Below, one piece after another: positions 8,754 to 17,509 of a DNA stretch of 64,000 nt. Both the position numbers and the translations under genes were made by a program. Under the pieces are notes generated by a model. It had not been told where the DNA came from, made no database searches, and was given only the letters and a program-made list of their open reading frames with translations. How positions within the stretch are numbered: the stretch's first letter is position 1; each line of letters opens with the position of its first letter. The DNA is from Phycisphaerales bacterium (GTDB taxonomy: Bacteria; Planctomycetota; Phycisphaerae; SM23-33; FEN-1343): the NCBI GenBank assembly GCA_003171335.1, contig PMYD01000034.1:1-64000 (forward strand), written 5' to 3'.

Positions 8754-9256
8754 CAAGAACGGCGAACCTGAAGACCACAAAGGTCACAAGCACCTAGCAA
8801 GAGATAAACGGCGAACACAAAGATCACAAAGATCACAAAGGGGAAAGTGTAACGAAAGCAGAAGCTGGAATGTTTGCCCCTGCCGCTTGCTCGCTCTTGT
8901 CTTTTTGCTCGCTCTTGCCTTTCTTCGTGATCTTCGTGGTCTTTGTGATCTTTGTGTCTGTCTTTTTCTTGTTACGTGCCCCCTGCGCAGCAAGAAGGGC
9001 CAAACGATGGTCTCGGCAGTGCAAGCCCGGCGCTATGGAGTCGAGCTTAAGAGCGATTTTTCGCTGCCGGTACTATCGAAGGCCCTTCAAGCAGTTCTGC
9101 ACCTCTTCAGTCAAGGCGAAGAGCAATTTGCAAGTGCCTTTGAGCGAAGGCACCTGCCTTGAGCGTAATGGCATTATAGGGCACCTTGCGTTTTTCCGCC
9201 AGTGCCTCTCTGGAAAAAACCTGTCATAAATTCCAATGGCAGCTAGCGTGTTGGGC
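8754..9256. other. Non-coding region with ACAAAGATC-type inverted repeats
   Basis: An arm built of CACAAAGATCACAAAG units (8766-8845) is matched by its complement (CTTCGTGGTCTTTGTGATC, about 8926-8962), giving a hairpin with a roughly 80-base loop. A smaller hairpin, GTGCCTT-TGAGCG-AAGGCAC, lies near 9153-9172. Open frames here are low-complexity repeat translations, so I call no gene. The same repeat unit returns near 12130-12170, 12385-12425 and 34040-34207. Confidence 0.6.
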
Positions 9257-10693
9257 TTAGTGCCCCGGCGGGGAAAGGGCCGTTTCCGGCACGTAGTTTT
9301 GCTGCCAAATCAAGAAATCAGCGCCATTTACGCGCCCGTCCCCATTCGCGTCGCCGTCGGTCAGCGTGGCCCCGCTGGCCATAGGATAATGGGCTTGCCA
9401 GATCAAAAAATCCTTTCCGTTCACCCGCCGATTGCCGTCAAAATCGCCCGGGATGGGTGGCAGGGTGAAGCCCGTCTGGAGGCGAAGCTGGCCGGCCGCC
9501 GCATCGAAGATGATGAAATCGAAGTACCCCGTGGAGAAATTCAGGCCGGCCAGCGGATTGTTCGGATCCACCGTCACCGACGGCAGCAGCAGATTGAGGC
9601 CGAACACGCCATCCAGGCCCGGCACATCCACGATCAGCACATCGACGTTCTGCCACACCAGCACATCCTGCGTGTTCTGCGCGGGCAGGCGGATCTCATT
9701 GACGGTCACCACCGGGGCGTTCACCGCCGCCCCCACGCCGCCGACGGGCAGCACGATGCCGCCCTGGGCGGCCCACTGCGTCGTAAAATCGGCCAGCGAC
9801 ATGCCGTTGGGCACCAGCCCCAGCGACCAGGCGGTTTGCAGGCTCAGGAAGGAGGAACTGGCGCCGCTGTCGAACAGCCAGTGCTGATTCTGCAACATCC
9901 GCTTCGTTCCGCCTGCCGGGGTGTGCAGCAGACCGATCTGTGTGAACGCCGGGTTGTTGCCCTGGCTGGGCCGCGTTTCACCAATGGCCAGCGGGCCGGT
10001 GAAGTCCTGCAGGGTCAGCGCGAAGGTGAGGTTGGTGGCGGGGATATTGGCATCCCCGGCCGCCAGCAGGCTGGTATTCATCGGCGCGAGATCGGCCAGG
10101 GGACTGGGGTCCACCACCATCACACGCTGCTGAATGACCGGCGTGCCGACGATGTTCACCGGATCGGGACCCAGCACGTCGGTAAGCTCGCCCACGCCAA
10201 TCGCGCGGCGGACCCACAGGTTCATGGCCCCGTAATCGACGAACTGGCTGGCGTACGATGCATATATCGACCCATCCACGGTGTCGATGGGGCCATTGAG
10301 CAGCCGGATGCCCAGCGGCCAGGTGACATCGCCTGTCTCGCCGCCGCCGATGCCGGTGTCGGTGTAGTGGCCGATGAACTGGCCGGGTGTCTTGCCATCC
10401 AGCCCCAGCGACAGGACCAGTTGGCCGAGCAGGTCATCCGAGTAGCCCACGGCGTTGAGGTAGCTGATGACCGCGGCGGAGGAGGCCCCGGTATCGACGA
10501 AGGCGGTGATCACCACCGGCACGCCGCTGTCGGTGATGACACTGCCGTTGTGCATCAGCACGGCGGTTATCCGCGGCTGGTCGGCGGCCGAGGCGGGCAC
10601 GGAGGGCTCGCCGTAGTTGTTGAGCACCACGTCGTGAGCGATGGCCGCCGCCGGGGCAACCAGCAGGAGGGCCAGCAGGATAAGTTGGCGCAC
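9257..10693 (-). CDS. Secreted two-motif aspartyl-protease-like protein with dockerin-like tail
   Basis: The 478-residue protein begins with a signal peptide (RQLILLALLLVAPAAAIA). It has two aspartyl-protease active-site-like motifs: FVDTGASS with D67 and LFDSGASS with D275. Each is followed by hydrophobic strands, and the second half has GVFGLN, like the hydrophobic-Gly motif of pepsin-type lobes. This two-lobed arrangement resembles family A1 rather than a one-motif retropepsin, but the lobes are divergent. The C-terminus carries two Ca-loop repeats (GDFDGNRRVNGKDFLIWQ and GDANGDGRVNGADFLIWQ) of the planctomycete dockerin-like type. Two adjacent GTG codons (10696 and 10693) follow GGAGG; spacing favours 10693. 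It is probably extracellular or surface-anchored; activity is unproven. Confidence 0.7.
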   Translation of the reverse strand: MRQLILLALLLVAPAAAIAHDVVLNNYGEPSVPASAADQPRITAVLMHNGSVITDSGVPVVITAFVDTGASSAAVISYLNAVGYSDDLLGQLVLSLGLDGKTPGQFIGHYTDTGIGGGETGDVTWPLGIRLLNGPIDTVDGSIYASYASQFVDYGAMNLWVRRAIGVGELTDVLGPDPVNIVGTPVIQQRVMVVDPSPLADLAPMNTSLLAAGDANIPATNLTFALTLQDFTGPLAIGETRPSQGNNPAFTQIGLLHTPAGGTKRMLQNQHWLFDSGASSSFLSLQTAWSLGLVPNGMSLADFTTQWAAQGGIVLPVGGVGAAVNAPVVTVNEIRLPAQNTQDVLVWQNVDVLIVDVPGLDGVFGLNLLLPSVTVDPNNPLAGLNFSTGYFDFIIFDAAAGQLRLQTGFTLPPIPGDFDGNRRVNGKDFLIWQAHYPMASGATLTDGDANGDGRVNGADFLIWQQNYVPETALSPPGH

Positions 10694-10780
10694 CACGGGA
10701 GCCTCCTTTTGTGACCATTCTACCACGAAACGCGCAGCGGCAGGGCCAAATTGCAGGCGCTGCAGGAGCGGGGTCGGGGG

Positions 10781-10933
10781 AATTTCAAATTGCAAATTGC
10801 AAATTGCAAATTAGGGAAACGGCCGGAAAGTGGCACAGGCTTTCCAGCCTGTGTCTTTCCAGCACCGGCCACAGGCTAGAAAGCCTGTGCCACCATCCCT
10901 CCGGCCGTTAAATTTGAAATTTGCAATTTGAAA
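10781..10933. repeat. Nested inverted repeat (TTGCAAA arms, CACAGGCT hairpins)
   Basis: The outer arms are tandem AAATTGC units (10781-10813) and their complement (10909-10933). Inside, TGGCACAGGCT-TTCC-AGCCTGTG (10831-10853) and CACAGGCTAGAAAGCCTGTGCC (10869-10890) are each palindromic and also complementary to each other. It lies between two minus-strand genes. A fragment of the outer arm also sits at 1-35. Confidence 0.75.
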
Positions 10934-10943
10934 TCTGCAGTTC

Positions 10944-12086
10944 TTACGGCCGGATCTCGACCTTGCTCATGCCGTCGTACATCAGGCCGAAGAGTTCCTC
11001 GATGTCCTCATCGGACAGGCGGATGCAGCCGCTGGAGGCGTCGTGGCCGATGCTCTCGGGCTCGTTGGTGCCGTGGATGCCGAAGCCGGGCAGGTCGGGC
11101 GTGCCCACCTCGGCGGCCTCCAGGCCGATCCAGTCGCCGCTGCGGCCCAGCGGGTAGCCCGGCTGGCCGAAGTAGATCATCTTGCCGCCGACGGGCGAGG
11201 TCCACGGGGCCTGGGGCACGCGGCCGCCGGGCTTGACCATGAACTTGCCCACGGGCGTCTTGCCCGCCAGGCCCAGGCCGATGCGGTAGCTCTTGATGAA
11301 CATGCCGGCATGGTACAGGTCCAGCGTGTACGTGTGCTTGGTGACGATGGCGTCAAAGGGGCCTCTCACCAGCTTGATGCGCTGGCCGGCGCGGAGCTTC
11401 TTGACGTTGGCGATGCCGTTGATCCGCTGGATGGCGGTGTCGTTGACGAAGAGCTTCTCATTCTTGACGACCTTCACCAGCACATCGCCGTTTTTCAGCG
11501 TGTAGTAGTAGGCGTCGGCATCGCCGGGATACACCTCGGGCCCGAAGACGACCTTCTGGGCGATCTCGGTCAGCCGGTTGCGGCAGGGGGTGGTCAACTC
11601 GGCCGGCAGCGCGCCGGAGGCCAGGGCCGTGCTCAGGTGGGCGCGAGCGCCCAGAAGGTCGCCGGCGTTGAGCGCGGCCAAGCCGCTGTTGTACTGCTGC
11701 TGGGCCAGGCGGGCCTCCGGCGACAGGGCCGGGTTGGAGGCCGGCTGGCTGCTGGGGAGAATCATGCCGACGGGCATGCCGGCGGGCAGGCTTGTGGGGC
11801 GGGGGCCGGCGGCCTGACTGGCCGGCGGCGGCAGCATGGTGCTGGGCTGAGTCGCCGCCGCTCGAATACCGCCCGCGACGGCCGGCATGGAGGCGGCAGC
11901 GCCCATCGCCGACGGCGACGGGGCGGCGGGCATCGAGGCCGGCGCACTGCCGGGCGTGATGGGTCGAAGCGGCCCATACGTGCCGGCCGGGTCGGCGGCG
12001 CCGGCGGCGGCCACCACGCACAGCATCGCGGCCAGGGATGAGGCGAGAATCCATCGCGACAGGTGAGGCATACGTTGATTCAGCAC
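10944..12086 (-). CDS. L,D-transpeptidase (YkuD) with LysM-like domain
   Basis: The 380-residue exported protein has an N-terminal signal/anchor (SRWILASSLAAMLCVVAAAG). A Pro/Ala-rich stretch follows to about residue 120, then a helical region, then a LysM-like module (YYYTLKNGDVLVKVVKNE to LRAGQRIKLV, about 185-240). The C-terminal YkuD catalytic domain has the conserved HGTN and SSGCIRLSDEDIEEL, where the Cys is the nucleophile. Such enzymes cross-link peptidoglycan or attach proteins to it. The GTG start at 12086 has AAAGGA seven bases upstream. It stands alone between repeat-filled gaps. Confidence 0.9.
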   Translation of the reverse strand: MLNQRMPHLSRWILASSLAAMLCVVAAAGAADPAGTYGPLRPITPGSAPASMPAAPSPSAMGAAASMPAVAGGIRAAATQPSTMLPPPASQAAGPRPTSLPAGMPVGMILPSSQPASNPALSPEARLAQQQYNSGLAALNAGDLLGARAHLSTALASGALPAELTTPCRNRLTEIAQKVVFGPEVYPGDADAYYYTLKNGDVLVKVVKNEKLFVNDTAIQRINGIANVKKLRAGQRIKLVRGPFDAIVTKHTYTLDLYHAGMFIKSYRIGLGLAGKTPVGKFMVKPGGRVPQAPWTSPVGGKMIYFGQPGYPLGRSGDWIGLEAAEVGTPDLPGFGIHGTNEPESIGHDASSGCIRLSDEDIEELFGLMYDGMSKVEIRP

Positions 12087-12259
12087 GGGTCAGTCCTTTG
12101 CATCTCTTCAATAGCGGCCGATCATCCATGAACAAAGCCAGACACGAAGTTCACAAAGATCACGAAGAACACGAAGAAAAGCAAAGAATAAGAGCCAAAA
12201 AAAAGAGGTGAGAAAGCGAATCGAGGCGACTCAAAACTGAATTGGGACCTCTTAAAAGC
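12087..12259. other. Intergenic region with CACGAAGAACACGAAG repeats
   Basis: Bases 12137-12180 hold ACGAAGTTCACAAAGATCACGAAGAA-type units; the complementary arm (TTTGTGATCTTTGGGGTCTTTG) lies at about 12396-12420, on the far side of the GGGCGTCTCGCCC repeat. No coding sequence is supported. Confidence 0.55.
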
Positions 12260-12379
12260 GGCATGGGCGTCTCGCCCATGAGTCCCACGGGCGTCTCGCC
12301 CGTGGCGAAATGGAGAAACCTGCCGGAAGCACGGCCAAGATGGCTGTGCTACTCACGGGCGAGACGCCCGTGCCACGGG
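12260..12379. repeat. GGGCGTCTCGCCC palindromic element, copy 1
   Basis: Two adjacent hairpins (GGCATGGGCGTCTCGCCCATG, with one-base offsets, and CCACGGGCGTCTCGCCCGTGG) are followed by about 45 bases containing GCCGGAAGCACGGCCAAGATGG. A third hairpin, in reverse sense, follows (CACGGGCGAGACGCCCGTG). The same composite occurs at 30794-30909 and in shorter form at 36001-36093 and 42106-42165. Confidence 0.85.
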
Positions 12380-12453
12380 TTCCGTTCTTTGTGCCCTTTG
12401 TGATCTTTGGGGTCTTTGTGGTCGCTTGGTCTAGGAAAACGATCAGCCGGTTT

Positions 12454-13020
12454 TCAAAACCGAAGCACTTCCTCATCGGTCACGATCATCTTGACGCTCT
12501 GGTCGTGCGGCTCGGCGGACAGGTCGTCGACGAGTTGCTCGCGCAGCGCCAGGCCGCAGCTCTTGGCGGCCAGGCCGTTCTGGGCGAGGAAGCGGTCGTA
12601 GAAGCCGCCGCCGCGGCCCAGCCGCCGGCCGTGGCGGTCGAAGGCCACGCCGGGCACCACCACCAGGTCCAGCATCTCCAGCGGGATGGGCCTACCCTCG
12701 ATGGGCTCCTGCACATCGTGCTGGCTCACTCTCATGTTGGTATCCAGCGAGGTGATCTCCACCGGCATCATGCGGCGGTGCTCCCAAAGCACCTGGGGGG
12801 CGCAGACGGTCTTGTTCATCTGCCAGGCGGCCAGGGCCAAGGCGGCGGTGTCCACCTCATCCGGCAGGGAGAGGAAGATCATCACGACATCGGCCGAGAG
12901 GAATTCCGGCTGCTGCACCAGGTGCTTGCACGCCGCCAGGCTGCGGGCGTACCGCACCATCGGGGTTATCTCGGCCATCTGGCGACGCAGTTGTTTGCGA
13001 AGTCGGCTCTTCATATTCAT
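12454..13020 (-). CDS. 5-formyltetrahydrofolate cyclo-ligase family protein
   Basis: The 188-residue protein fits this family in length and motifs. The N-terminus is basic (KSRLRKQLRRQMAEI), followed by FLSLPDEVDTAALALAAW. The C-terminal nucleotide/substrate motif is DLVVVPGVAFDRHGRRLGRGGGFYDRFL, with the typical GRGGGFYDR core. The enzyme converts 5-formyl-THF to methenyl-THF with ATP, recycling an inhibitory folate. The ATG at 13020 is used; a second in-frame Met lies two codons on. It lies downstream of and parallel to rarA, separated by a repeat-bearing gap. Confidence 0.93.
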   Translation of the reverse strand: MNMKSRLRKQLRRQMAEITPMVRYARSLAACKHLVQQPEFLSADVVMIFLSLPDEVDTAALALAAWQMNKTVCAPQVLWEHRRMMPVEITSLDTNMRVSQHDVQEPIEGRPIPLEMLDLVVVPGVAFDRHGRRLGRGGGFYDRFLAQNGLAAKSCGLALREQLVDDLSAEPHDQSVKMIVTDEEVLRF

Positions 13021-13204
13021 AAGCTGAGGAGGAACGAAGACTGGAGGCCGGAGGCTGGAGGCTGTGGGAACAGCCGGAAAAACGCGCCGCCCCGTCCTGT
13101 TCGGTCCGTTTGCGTCTCGGAGATCTCAGAATGACAGCTCTTGTTCAAGAACCCGTTATTCTACCACACAACGCGGCGTTCTTCATCCCGCCTTTCCTCC
13201 TGTT

Positions 13205-13257
13205 TCCAGCCTTGAGCACTTCGGCTTCGCTCAGTGCCCTGAGCTCGTCGAAGGGCC
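13205..13257. repeat. Dispersed CTTCGGCTTCGCTCAG...CTCGTCGAAGGG palindrome
   Basis: This imperfect palindrome (arms CTTCGGCTTCGCTCAG and CTGAGCTCGTCGAAG) resembles a short repeat widely dispersed in bacterial genomes. The last codons and stop of rarA lie inside it, so the element lies at or just after the gene's 3' end. Confidence 0.7.
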
Positions 13258-14595
13258 TGGGGCCTTCCGCAACTGCCGCACGTACTCGAGGTAGGCCGCA
13301 ATGTGCCGTTCGTAGCCGCGATCGGTCGGCGTGTAGTACGTCTTGTCGACCGTCAGGTAGTCCTGGTCGGGGCTGATGCCGCCGGCGAAGTTGTGGCTGT
13401 ACTGGTAGCCCACCGAGGCCCCCTCGGCCTTCATGCCCGGGTGGGGCGCATTCTTCAGGCGGGCGGGCACCGGCAGGGTACGGTTTTCGCGGACATCGTC
13501 AAGCGCGGCGTTAATGGCCGAGGTGGCCGAGTTGCTCTTGGGGGCGGTGGCCATGTAGATCACCGCCTGGGCCAGCGTGAGCTGGCACTCGGGCAGGCCG
13601 ATCCGCTCGGTGATGTCGAAGGCCGCCGCGGCCACGGAAATGGCCCGCGGGTCGGCGTTGCCCACATCCTCGCTGGCCAGGATGGCGATCCGCCGGGCGA
13701 TGAAGCGCGGGTCCTCGCCGGCGGCGATCATCTTGGCCAGCCAGTACACCGCCGCATCAGGGTCGCTGCCGCGCATGGATTTGATGAAAGCGCTGGCGGT
13801 GTCGTAATGCTCATCGCCGGCGCGGTCGTACACGACGGCCTTCTGCTGGATGGACTCGGCGGCGACGGTGAGGTCGAAATGCACCGGCACGCTGGCATCG
13901 CCGACAGCGCGAAGCTGGCTCATCACGCCCACTTCCAGGGCGGTCAGGGCGCGGCGGGCATCGCCATCGCTGATGGTGGCCAGGTGCTCCAGGGCGGCAT
14001 CATCGGCCGTGATGGCGTATTTGCCCAGGCCGCGCTCGCTGTCGGAAAGGGCCCGCCGCAGCAGGGCCACGATGTGCGCCTTGGAAAGCGGCTCGAAACG
14101 GAACACGCTGGAGCGCGACAGCAGCGGCGAGTTGATGACGAAGAACGGGTTTTCCGTCGTGGCGCCGATGAGGATGATCGTGCCGTTCTCCACATCCTCC
14201 AGCAGCACATCCTGCTGGGCGCGGTTGAAGCGGTGCAGTTCATCGATGAACAGCACCGTCCGCCGGTCGCGCGTGGCCAGGGCCGCGCGGGCCTGGTCCA
14301 TCACCTCGCGGACCTCCTTAACGCCGGCCGAGGCGGCGTGCAGGGCGCGGAACTCGCACGAGCCGCGGGCGGCGATGATGAACGCCAGGGTGGTCTTGCC
14401 CGTGCCCGGCGGGCCGTGAAAAACCAGGCTGGTCAGCCGGTCGGCCAGGATCATCCGCCGCAGCATCCGCCCCTCGCCGAGGAAACTTTCCTGGCCGATG
14501 AACTCCTCCAGCGTTCGGGGGCGCATGCGAACCGCCAGCGGGGCGTTGCGCCGGATGGCCTGCTGCTCGGAGGGTTTGAAGAGGTCATCAGCCAT
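13231..14595 (-). CDS. rarA: Replication-associated recombination protein A (RarA/MgsA ATPase)
   Basis: RarA is a clamp-loader-like AAA+ ATPase acting at stalled replication forks. The 454-residue protein has the typical N-terminus (PLAVRMRPRTLEEFIGQ), Walker A GPPGTGKTT, Walker B VLFIDELHRFN, sensor 1 IGATTENPFF, sensor 2 region DGDARRAL, and the MgsA C-terminal domain ending in the HNFAGGISPDQDYL region. The ATG at 14595 is preferred to a TTG six codons upstream. The last dozen residues (APGPSTSSGH) are encoded by a dispersed repeat and are probably not native family sequence. Confidence 0.95.
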   Translation of the reverse strand: MADDLFKPSEQQAIRRNAPLAVRMRPRTLEEFIGQESFLGEGRMLRRMILADRLTSLVFHGPPGTGKTTLAFIIAARGSCEFRALHAASAGVKEVREVMDQARAALATRDRRTVLFIDELHRFNRAQQDVLLEDVENGTIILIGATTENPFFVINSPLLSRSSVFRFEPLSKAHIVALLRRALSDSERGLGKYAITADDAALEHLATISDGDARRALTALEVGVMSQLRAVGDASVPVHFDLTVAAESIQQKAVVYDRAGDEHYDTASAFIKSMRGSDPDAAVYWLAKMIAAGEDPRFIARRIAILASEDVGNADPRAISVAAAAFDITERIGLPECQLTLAQAVIYMATAPKSNSATSAINAALDDVRENRTLPVPARLKNAPHPGMKAEGASVGYQYSHNFAGGISPDQDYLTVDKTYYTPTDRGYERHIAAYLEYVRQLRKAPGPSTSSGH

Positions 14596-14643
14596 GGTTC
14601 CATCATATGTCAAAGGAGCCAGGATGAGTACGCCGTGCTTGTG

Positions 14644-15348
14644 TCATCTCTGTGCCGGGCCGAGGTGCGTTCGAATGGCCCTGGCCAGGGTTTCGAGGAT
14701 TTCATCGCGCTGCACCTGGCTCGAATCGCCGTTGGGGATCACGACATCGGCGAATTGCCGCGTGGGCAGGATGAACTCCAGGTGCCGGGGCACGACGCAC
14801 TCCTGGTTATAGGCCAGGATCGTCTGGCGGTCGCCGCCGTAGCCGATGGCCAGGTTTCGCTCGGTGCGGCGGTGGAGCATGGCCGCCAGACCGATATCGA
14901 CGAAGACCTTGATGTGCATCAACTCGCGCATCTGTGGAAAGTACAGGGCGAAATGGCCATCCAGGATCACGATGCCTTGCCCGGCGACCTGCCGGGCGAA
15001 GGCGAGCATCTCATCCACCCGCAGCGATTGCGGCGTGTTGAAATCGGGCCGATGTTCGGCGTGGTGGGCGGAGAAATACCTGGGCATCTGATCGATGGGC
15101 TTGAAGAACCGGTCCAGCCCGATGATCTCCGCCGGCAGGGGCAAAATGCTGTCGCGCAGCCGCTGGGCGATGGTGGTCTTGCCCGAGCCGCTGCCGCCGG
15201 CCACGCCAATGCAAAGCCCGTCGGAGCGCTTGCCGGCCAGAAGCGCGGCGAGATGGCCGTCAAGGCAGGCTGGAGACTGGCCTGCTACGCCGGCGGCTAC
15301 GCAGGCCAGCCTCCAGCCTTTGGTCTCGTCGGCGCAAGGGCCTGTCAT
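14644..15348 (-). CDS. Uridine kinase/phosphoribulokinase-like P-loop kinase
   Basis: The 234-residue protein has a P-loop GVAGGSGSGKTT (about 48-59), a substrate-binding LDRFFKP segment, the acidic motif GIVILDGHFALYF, and the R-rich lid MLHRRTERN, in the order seen in uridine kinases. It probably phosphorylates a nucleoside or small metabolite. The first 35 or so residues translate an inverted repeat (15262-15320) and are not family-like. The true start could be a CTG nearer the P-loop, or the ATG at 15348 if the insertion is tolerated. It diverges from glmS. Confidence 0.8.
   Translation of the reverse strand: MTGPCADETKGWRLACVAAGVAGQSPACLDGHLAALLAGKRSDGLCIGVAGGSGSGKTTIAQRLRDSILPLPAEIIGLDRFFKPIDQMPRYFSAHHAEHRPDFNTPQSLRVDEMLAFARQVAGQGIVILDGHFALYFPQMRELMHIKVFVDIGLAAMLHRRTERNLAIGYGGDRQTILAYNQECVVPRHLEFILPTRQFADVVIPNGDSSQVQRDEILETLARAIRTHLGPAQR
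15262..15320. repeat. Inverted repeat overlapping the 5' end of the kinase gene
   Basis: GCAGGCTGGAGACTGGCCTGC and its near complement GCAGGCCAGCCTCCAGCC flank a GC-rich centre that contains CGCCGGCGGCTACG. The repeat lies in the doubtful N-terminal extension of the uridine-kinase-like gene. Confidence 0.65.
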
Positions 15349-15463
15349 TTCAGGGGCTACCTTTTAATGCCGCCCGCTTTGGCCCGGATGCAAAAAAAGT
15401 CCAATCCTCGCCTCGCCGATACACGTAAATAGTGTAACGCTCGAGAAACGTGGAGGCTATCAC

Positions 15464-17302
15464 ATGTGTGGAATCGTCGGTTACATCGGCCGCAAGCGGG
15501 CGAAGACTGTTCTGATCGAGGGGCTCAAGCGGCTGGAGTACCGCGGCTACGACTCGGCCGGCCTGGCCGCGGTCGTGGATGGCCACCTGGCCGTGTGCAA
15601 AAGCCCCGGGCGAATCTCCAACCTGGAGGCCCTGCTGGCCGAGCGGCCGGAATTCGCCGAGTCCCATATCGGCATCGCCCACACGCGCTGGGCTACGCAC
15701 GGGGCGCCCAACGAGGTCAACGCCCACCCGCACCTCTCGGATGACAAGCAGATCGCCCTGGTCCACAACGGCATCATCGAGAACTACTCGCCGCTTAAAC
15801 AGTTGCTCGAGAGCAAGGGCCACGTGTTTGTCAGTGAGACGGACACCGAGGTGCTGGCCAACCTCATCGCCGAGTTTTATCGCACCTCCGGCACGCTGGA
15901 GCTGGCCGTGCAGCAGGCCCTGCGCGAGGTGACCGGCACGTACGGCATCGCCGTGCTGAGCGTGCGCGAGCCGGACCGGCTGGTCGTCGCCCGCAAGGGC
16001 AGCCCGCTGATCATCGGCGTGGGGCAGGAGGAATACGTGGTCGCCTCCGACGCCTCGGCCATCGTCGAGCACACCGCCAACGTGGTGTACCTGAACGACA
16101 ACGAGATGGCCGTCATCAACGGCTGCGGCATGCGCACCATCACCATCGACAACGTGCCGGTGAGCAAGCAGGTCGAGCAGATCGAGTACAGCCTCGAGGA
16201 AATCGCCCTGGGCGGCTACGAGCATTTCATGCTCAAGGAGATCTTCGAGCAGCCCGAGGCCATTCGCAACTGTCTGCGCGGCCGGCTCGACCTGCGCGAA
16301 GGCCGTGTGCAACTGGGCGGCCTGGAGGCCATCAGCCGCGAGCTGGTCAAGGCGCGGCGGGTCATCTTCACCGGCTGCGGCACGGCCTGGCACGCGGGCT
16401 TGATCGGCGAGTACCTCTTTGAGGACCTGGCCCGCATCCCCGCCGAGACGGAATACGCCAGCGAATTCCGCTACCGCAACCCGATCGTGGAATTCGGCAC
16501 GGCGGTGGTGGCCATCAGCCAGTCGGGCGAAACCGCCGACACGCTGGCGGCGCTGCGCGAGGCCCGCGACAAGGGCGCGCTGGCCCTGGGCATCGTCAAC
16601 GTCGTGGGCTCGACCCTGGCCCGGCAGACCGACGCCGGCGTGTACCTGCACGCCGGGCCGGAAATCGGCGTGGCCTCCACCAAGGCCTTCACCTGCCAGG
16701 TGGTGGTCGAGGCGCTGCTGGCCCTGTACCTGGGCCGCCGGCGGTACATGTCGCAGGAATACATGGCCGAGATGATGCAGGGCCTCTTGGCGATTCCCGA
16801 CCAGATCACCTCGGTGCTGGAGCAGTCCGACCAGATCCGCGAGGTGGCCGGCAAGTTCATCGACTGCGAAAACTGGCTGTTCCTGGGCCGCGGCTACAAC
16901 TACCCCGTGGCCCTGGAAGGGGCCCTCAAGCTCAAGGAAATCAGCTACATTCACGCCGAAGGCTTGGCAGCGGCCGAGATGAAGCACGGGCCCATCGCGC
17001 TCATTCACGAGGGCATGCCCGTGGTGGTCGTCACGCCGGCGTGCATGACGTACGACAAGATCCTCTCCAACATCGAGGAGGTTCGCGCCCGCGGCGGCAA
17101 GATCATCGCCGTGGCCACCGAGGGCGACCGCGAGATCCACAAGTACGCCGAGCACGTTTTCTACGTGCCCGACTGCCCCAAGTCGCTCCAGCCGCTGCTG
17201 ACGGTGATTCCGCTGCAGCTCCTGGCGTATCACGCCGCCGTGCTTCGCGGCTGCAACGTGGACAAGCCGCGGAACCTGGCCAAGAGCGTGACGGTGGAGT
17301 GA
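15464..17302 (+). CDS. glmS: Glutamine-fructose-6-phosphate aminotransferase (isomerizing)
   Basis: GlmS makes glucosamine-6-phosphate, the first step of the hexosamine pathway towards peptidoglycan and LPS. The 612-residue protein is full length. It opens with the class II amidotransferase nucleophile (MCGIVGYIG, Cys2) and EYRGYDSAG. Two SIS domains follow (ISQSGETADTLAALREA near 345-361, and ALEGALKLKEISYIHAEG near 483). It ends in NLAKSVTVE, the typical C-terminal tail that closes the active site. GGAGG lies about ten bases before the ATG. I see no glmS ribozyme in the 115-base upstream gap. Confidence 0.98.
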   Translation: MCGIVGYIGRKRAKTVLIEGLKRLEYRGYDSAGLAAVVDGHLAVCKSPGRISNLEALLAERPEFAESHIGIAHTRWATHGAPNEVNAHPHLSDDKQIALVHNGIIENYSPLKQLLESKGHVFVSETDTEVLANLIAEFYRTSGTLELAVQQALREVTGTYGIAVLSVREPDRLVVARKGSPLIIGVGQEEYVVASDASAIVEHTANVVYLNDNEMAVINGCGMRTITIDNVPVSKQVEQIEYSLEEIALGGYEHFMLKEIFEQPEAIRNCLRGRLDLREGRVQLGGLEAISRELVKARRVIFTGCGTAWHAGLIGEYLFEDLARIPAETEYASEFRYRNPIVEFGTAVVAISQSGETADTLAALREARDKGALALGIVNVVGSTLARQTDAGVYLHAGPEIGVASTKAFTCQVVVEALLALYLGRRRYMSQEYMAEMMQGLLAIPDQITSVLEQSDQIREVAGKFIDCENWLFLGRGYNYPVALEGALKLKEISYIHAEGLAAAEMKHGPIALIHEGMPVVVVTPACMTYDKILSNIEEVRARGGKIIAVATEGDREIHKYAEHVFYVPDCPKSLQPLLTVIPLQLLAYHAAVLRGCNVDKPRNLAKSVTVE

Positions 17303-17316
17303 GAGAGAGGAAAAGG

Positions 17317-17449
17317 CGAATATCGAATATTGAACAAGGAACTCTGAATGATGAAGTCAGAACCGAGTGGCCTTGCCGCAGCGGCCGCCGGCTAAAGATC
17401 GAGTCTTCACTTCAACATTCGATATTCCTTGTTCGATATTCGATATTCG
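17317..17449. repeat. Inverted repeat of GAATATCGAATATTGAACAAGG units between convergent genes
   Basis: The left arm 17317-17340 and right arm 17411-17449 are complementary (ATTCGATATTCCTTGTTCGATATTCG), with about 70 bases between. The right arm is followed by a T-run (GTTTTTCTTCC). It sits between convergent glmS and the PH-like gene and could work as a terminator. Confidence 0.7.
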
Positions 17450-17509
17450 TTTTTCTTCCCCGGCCGAGCCGCCGCCTCGCCGATCCTGGAGCATCTCTTC
17501 ACTGCAGCC

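Noticed and set aside
8725-9162. 145-codon plus-strand frame after the CPBP gene
   Set aside because: It starts inside the CPBP gene and translates the ACAAAGATC repeat; composition is low-complexity and no family is visible.
15349-15463. glmS ribozyme upstream of glmS
   Set aside because: The 115-base gap shows no glmS ribozyme core and is partly repeat-derived; the organism's glmS start has a normal ribosome site.
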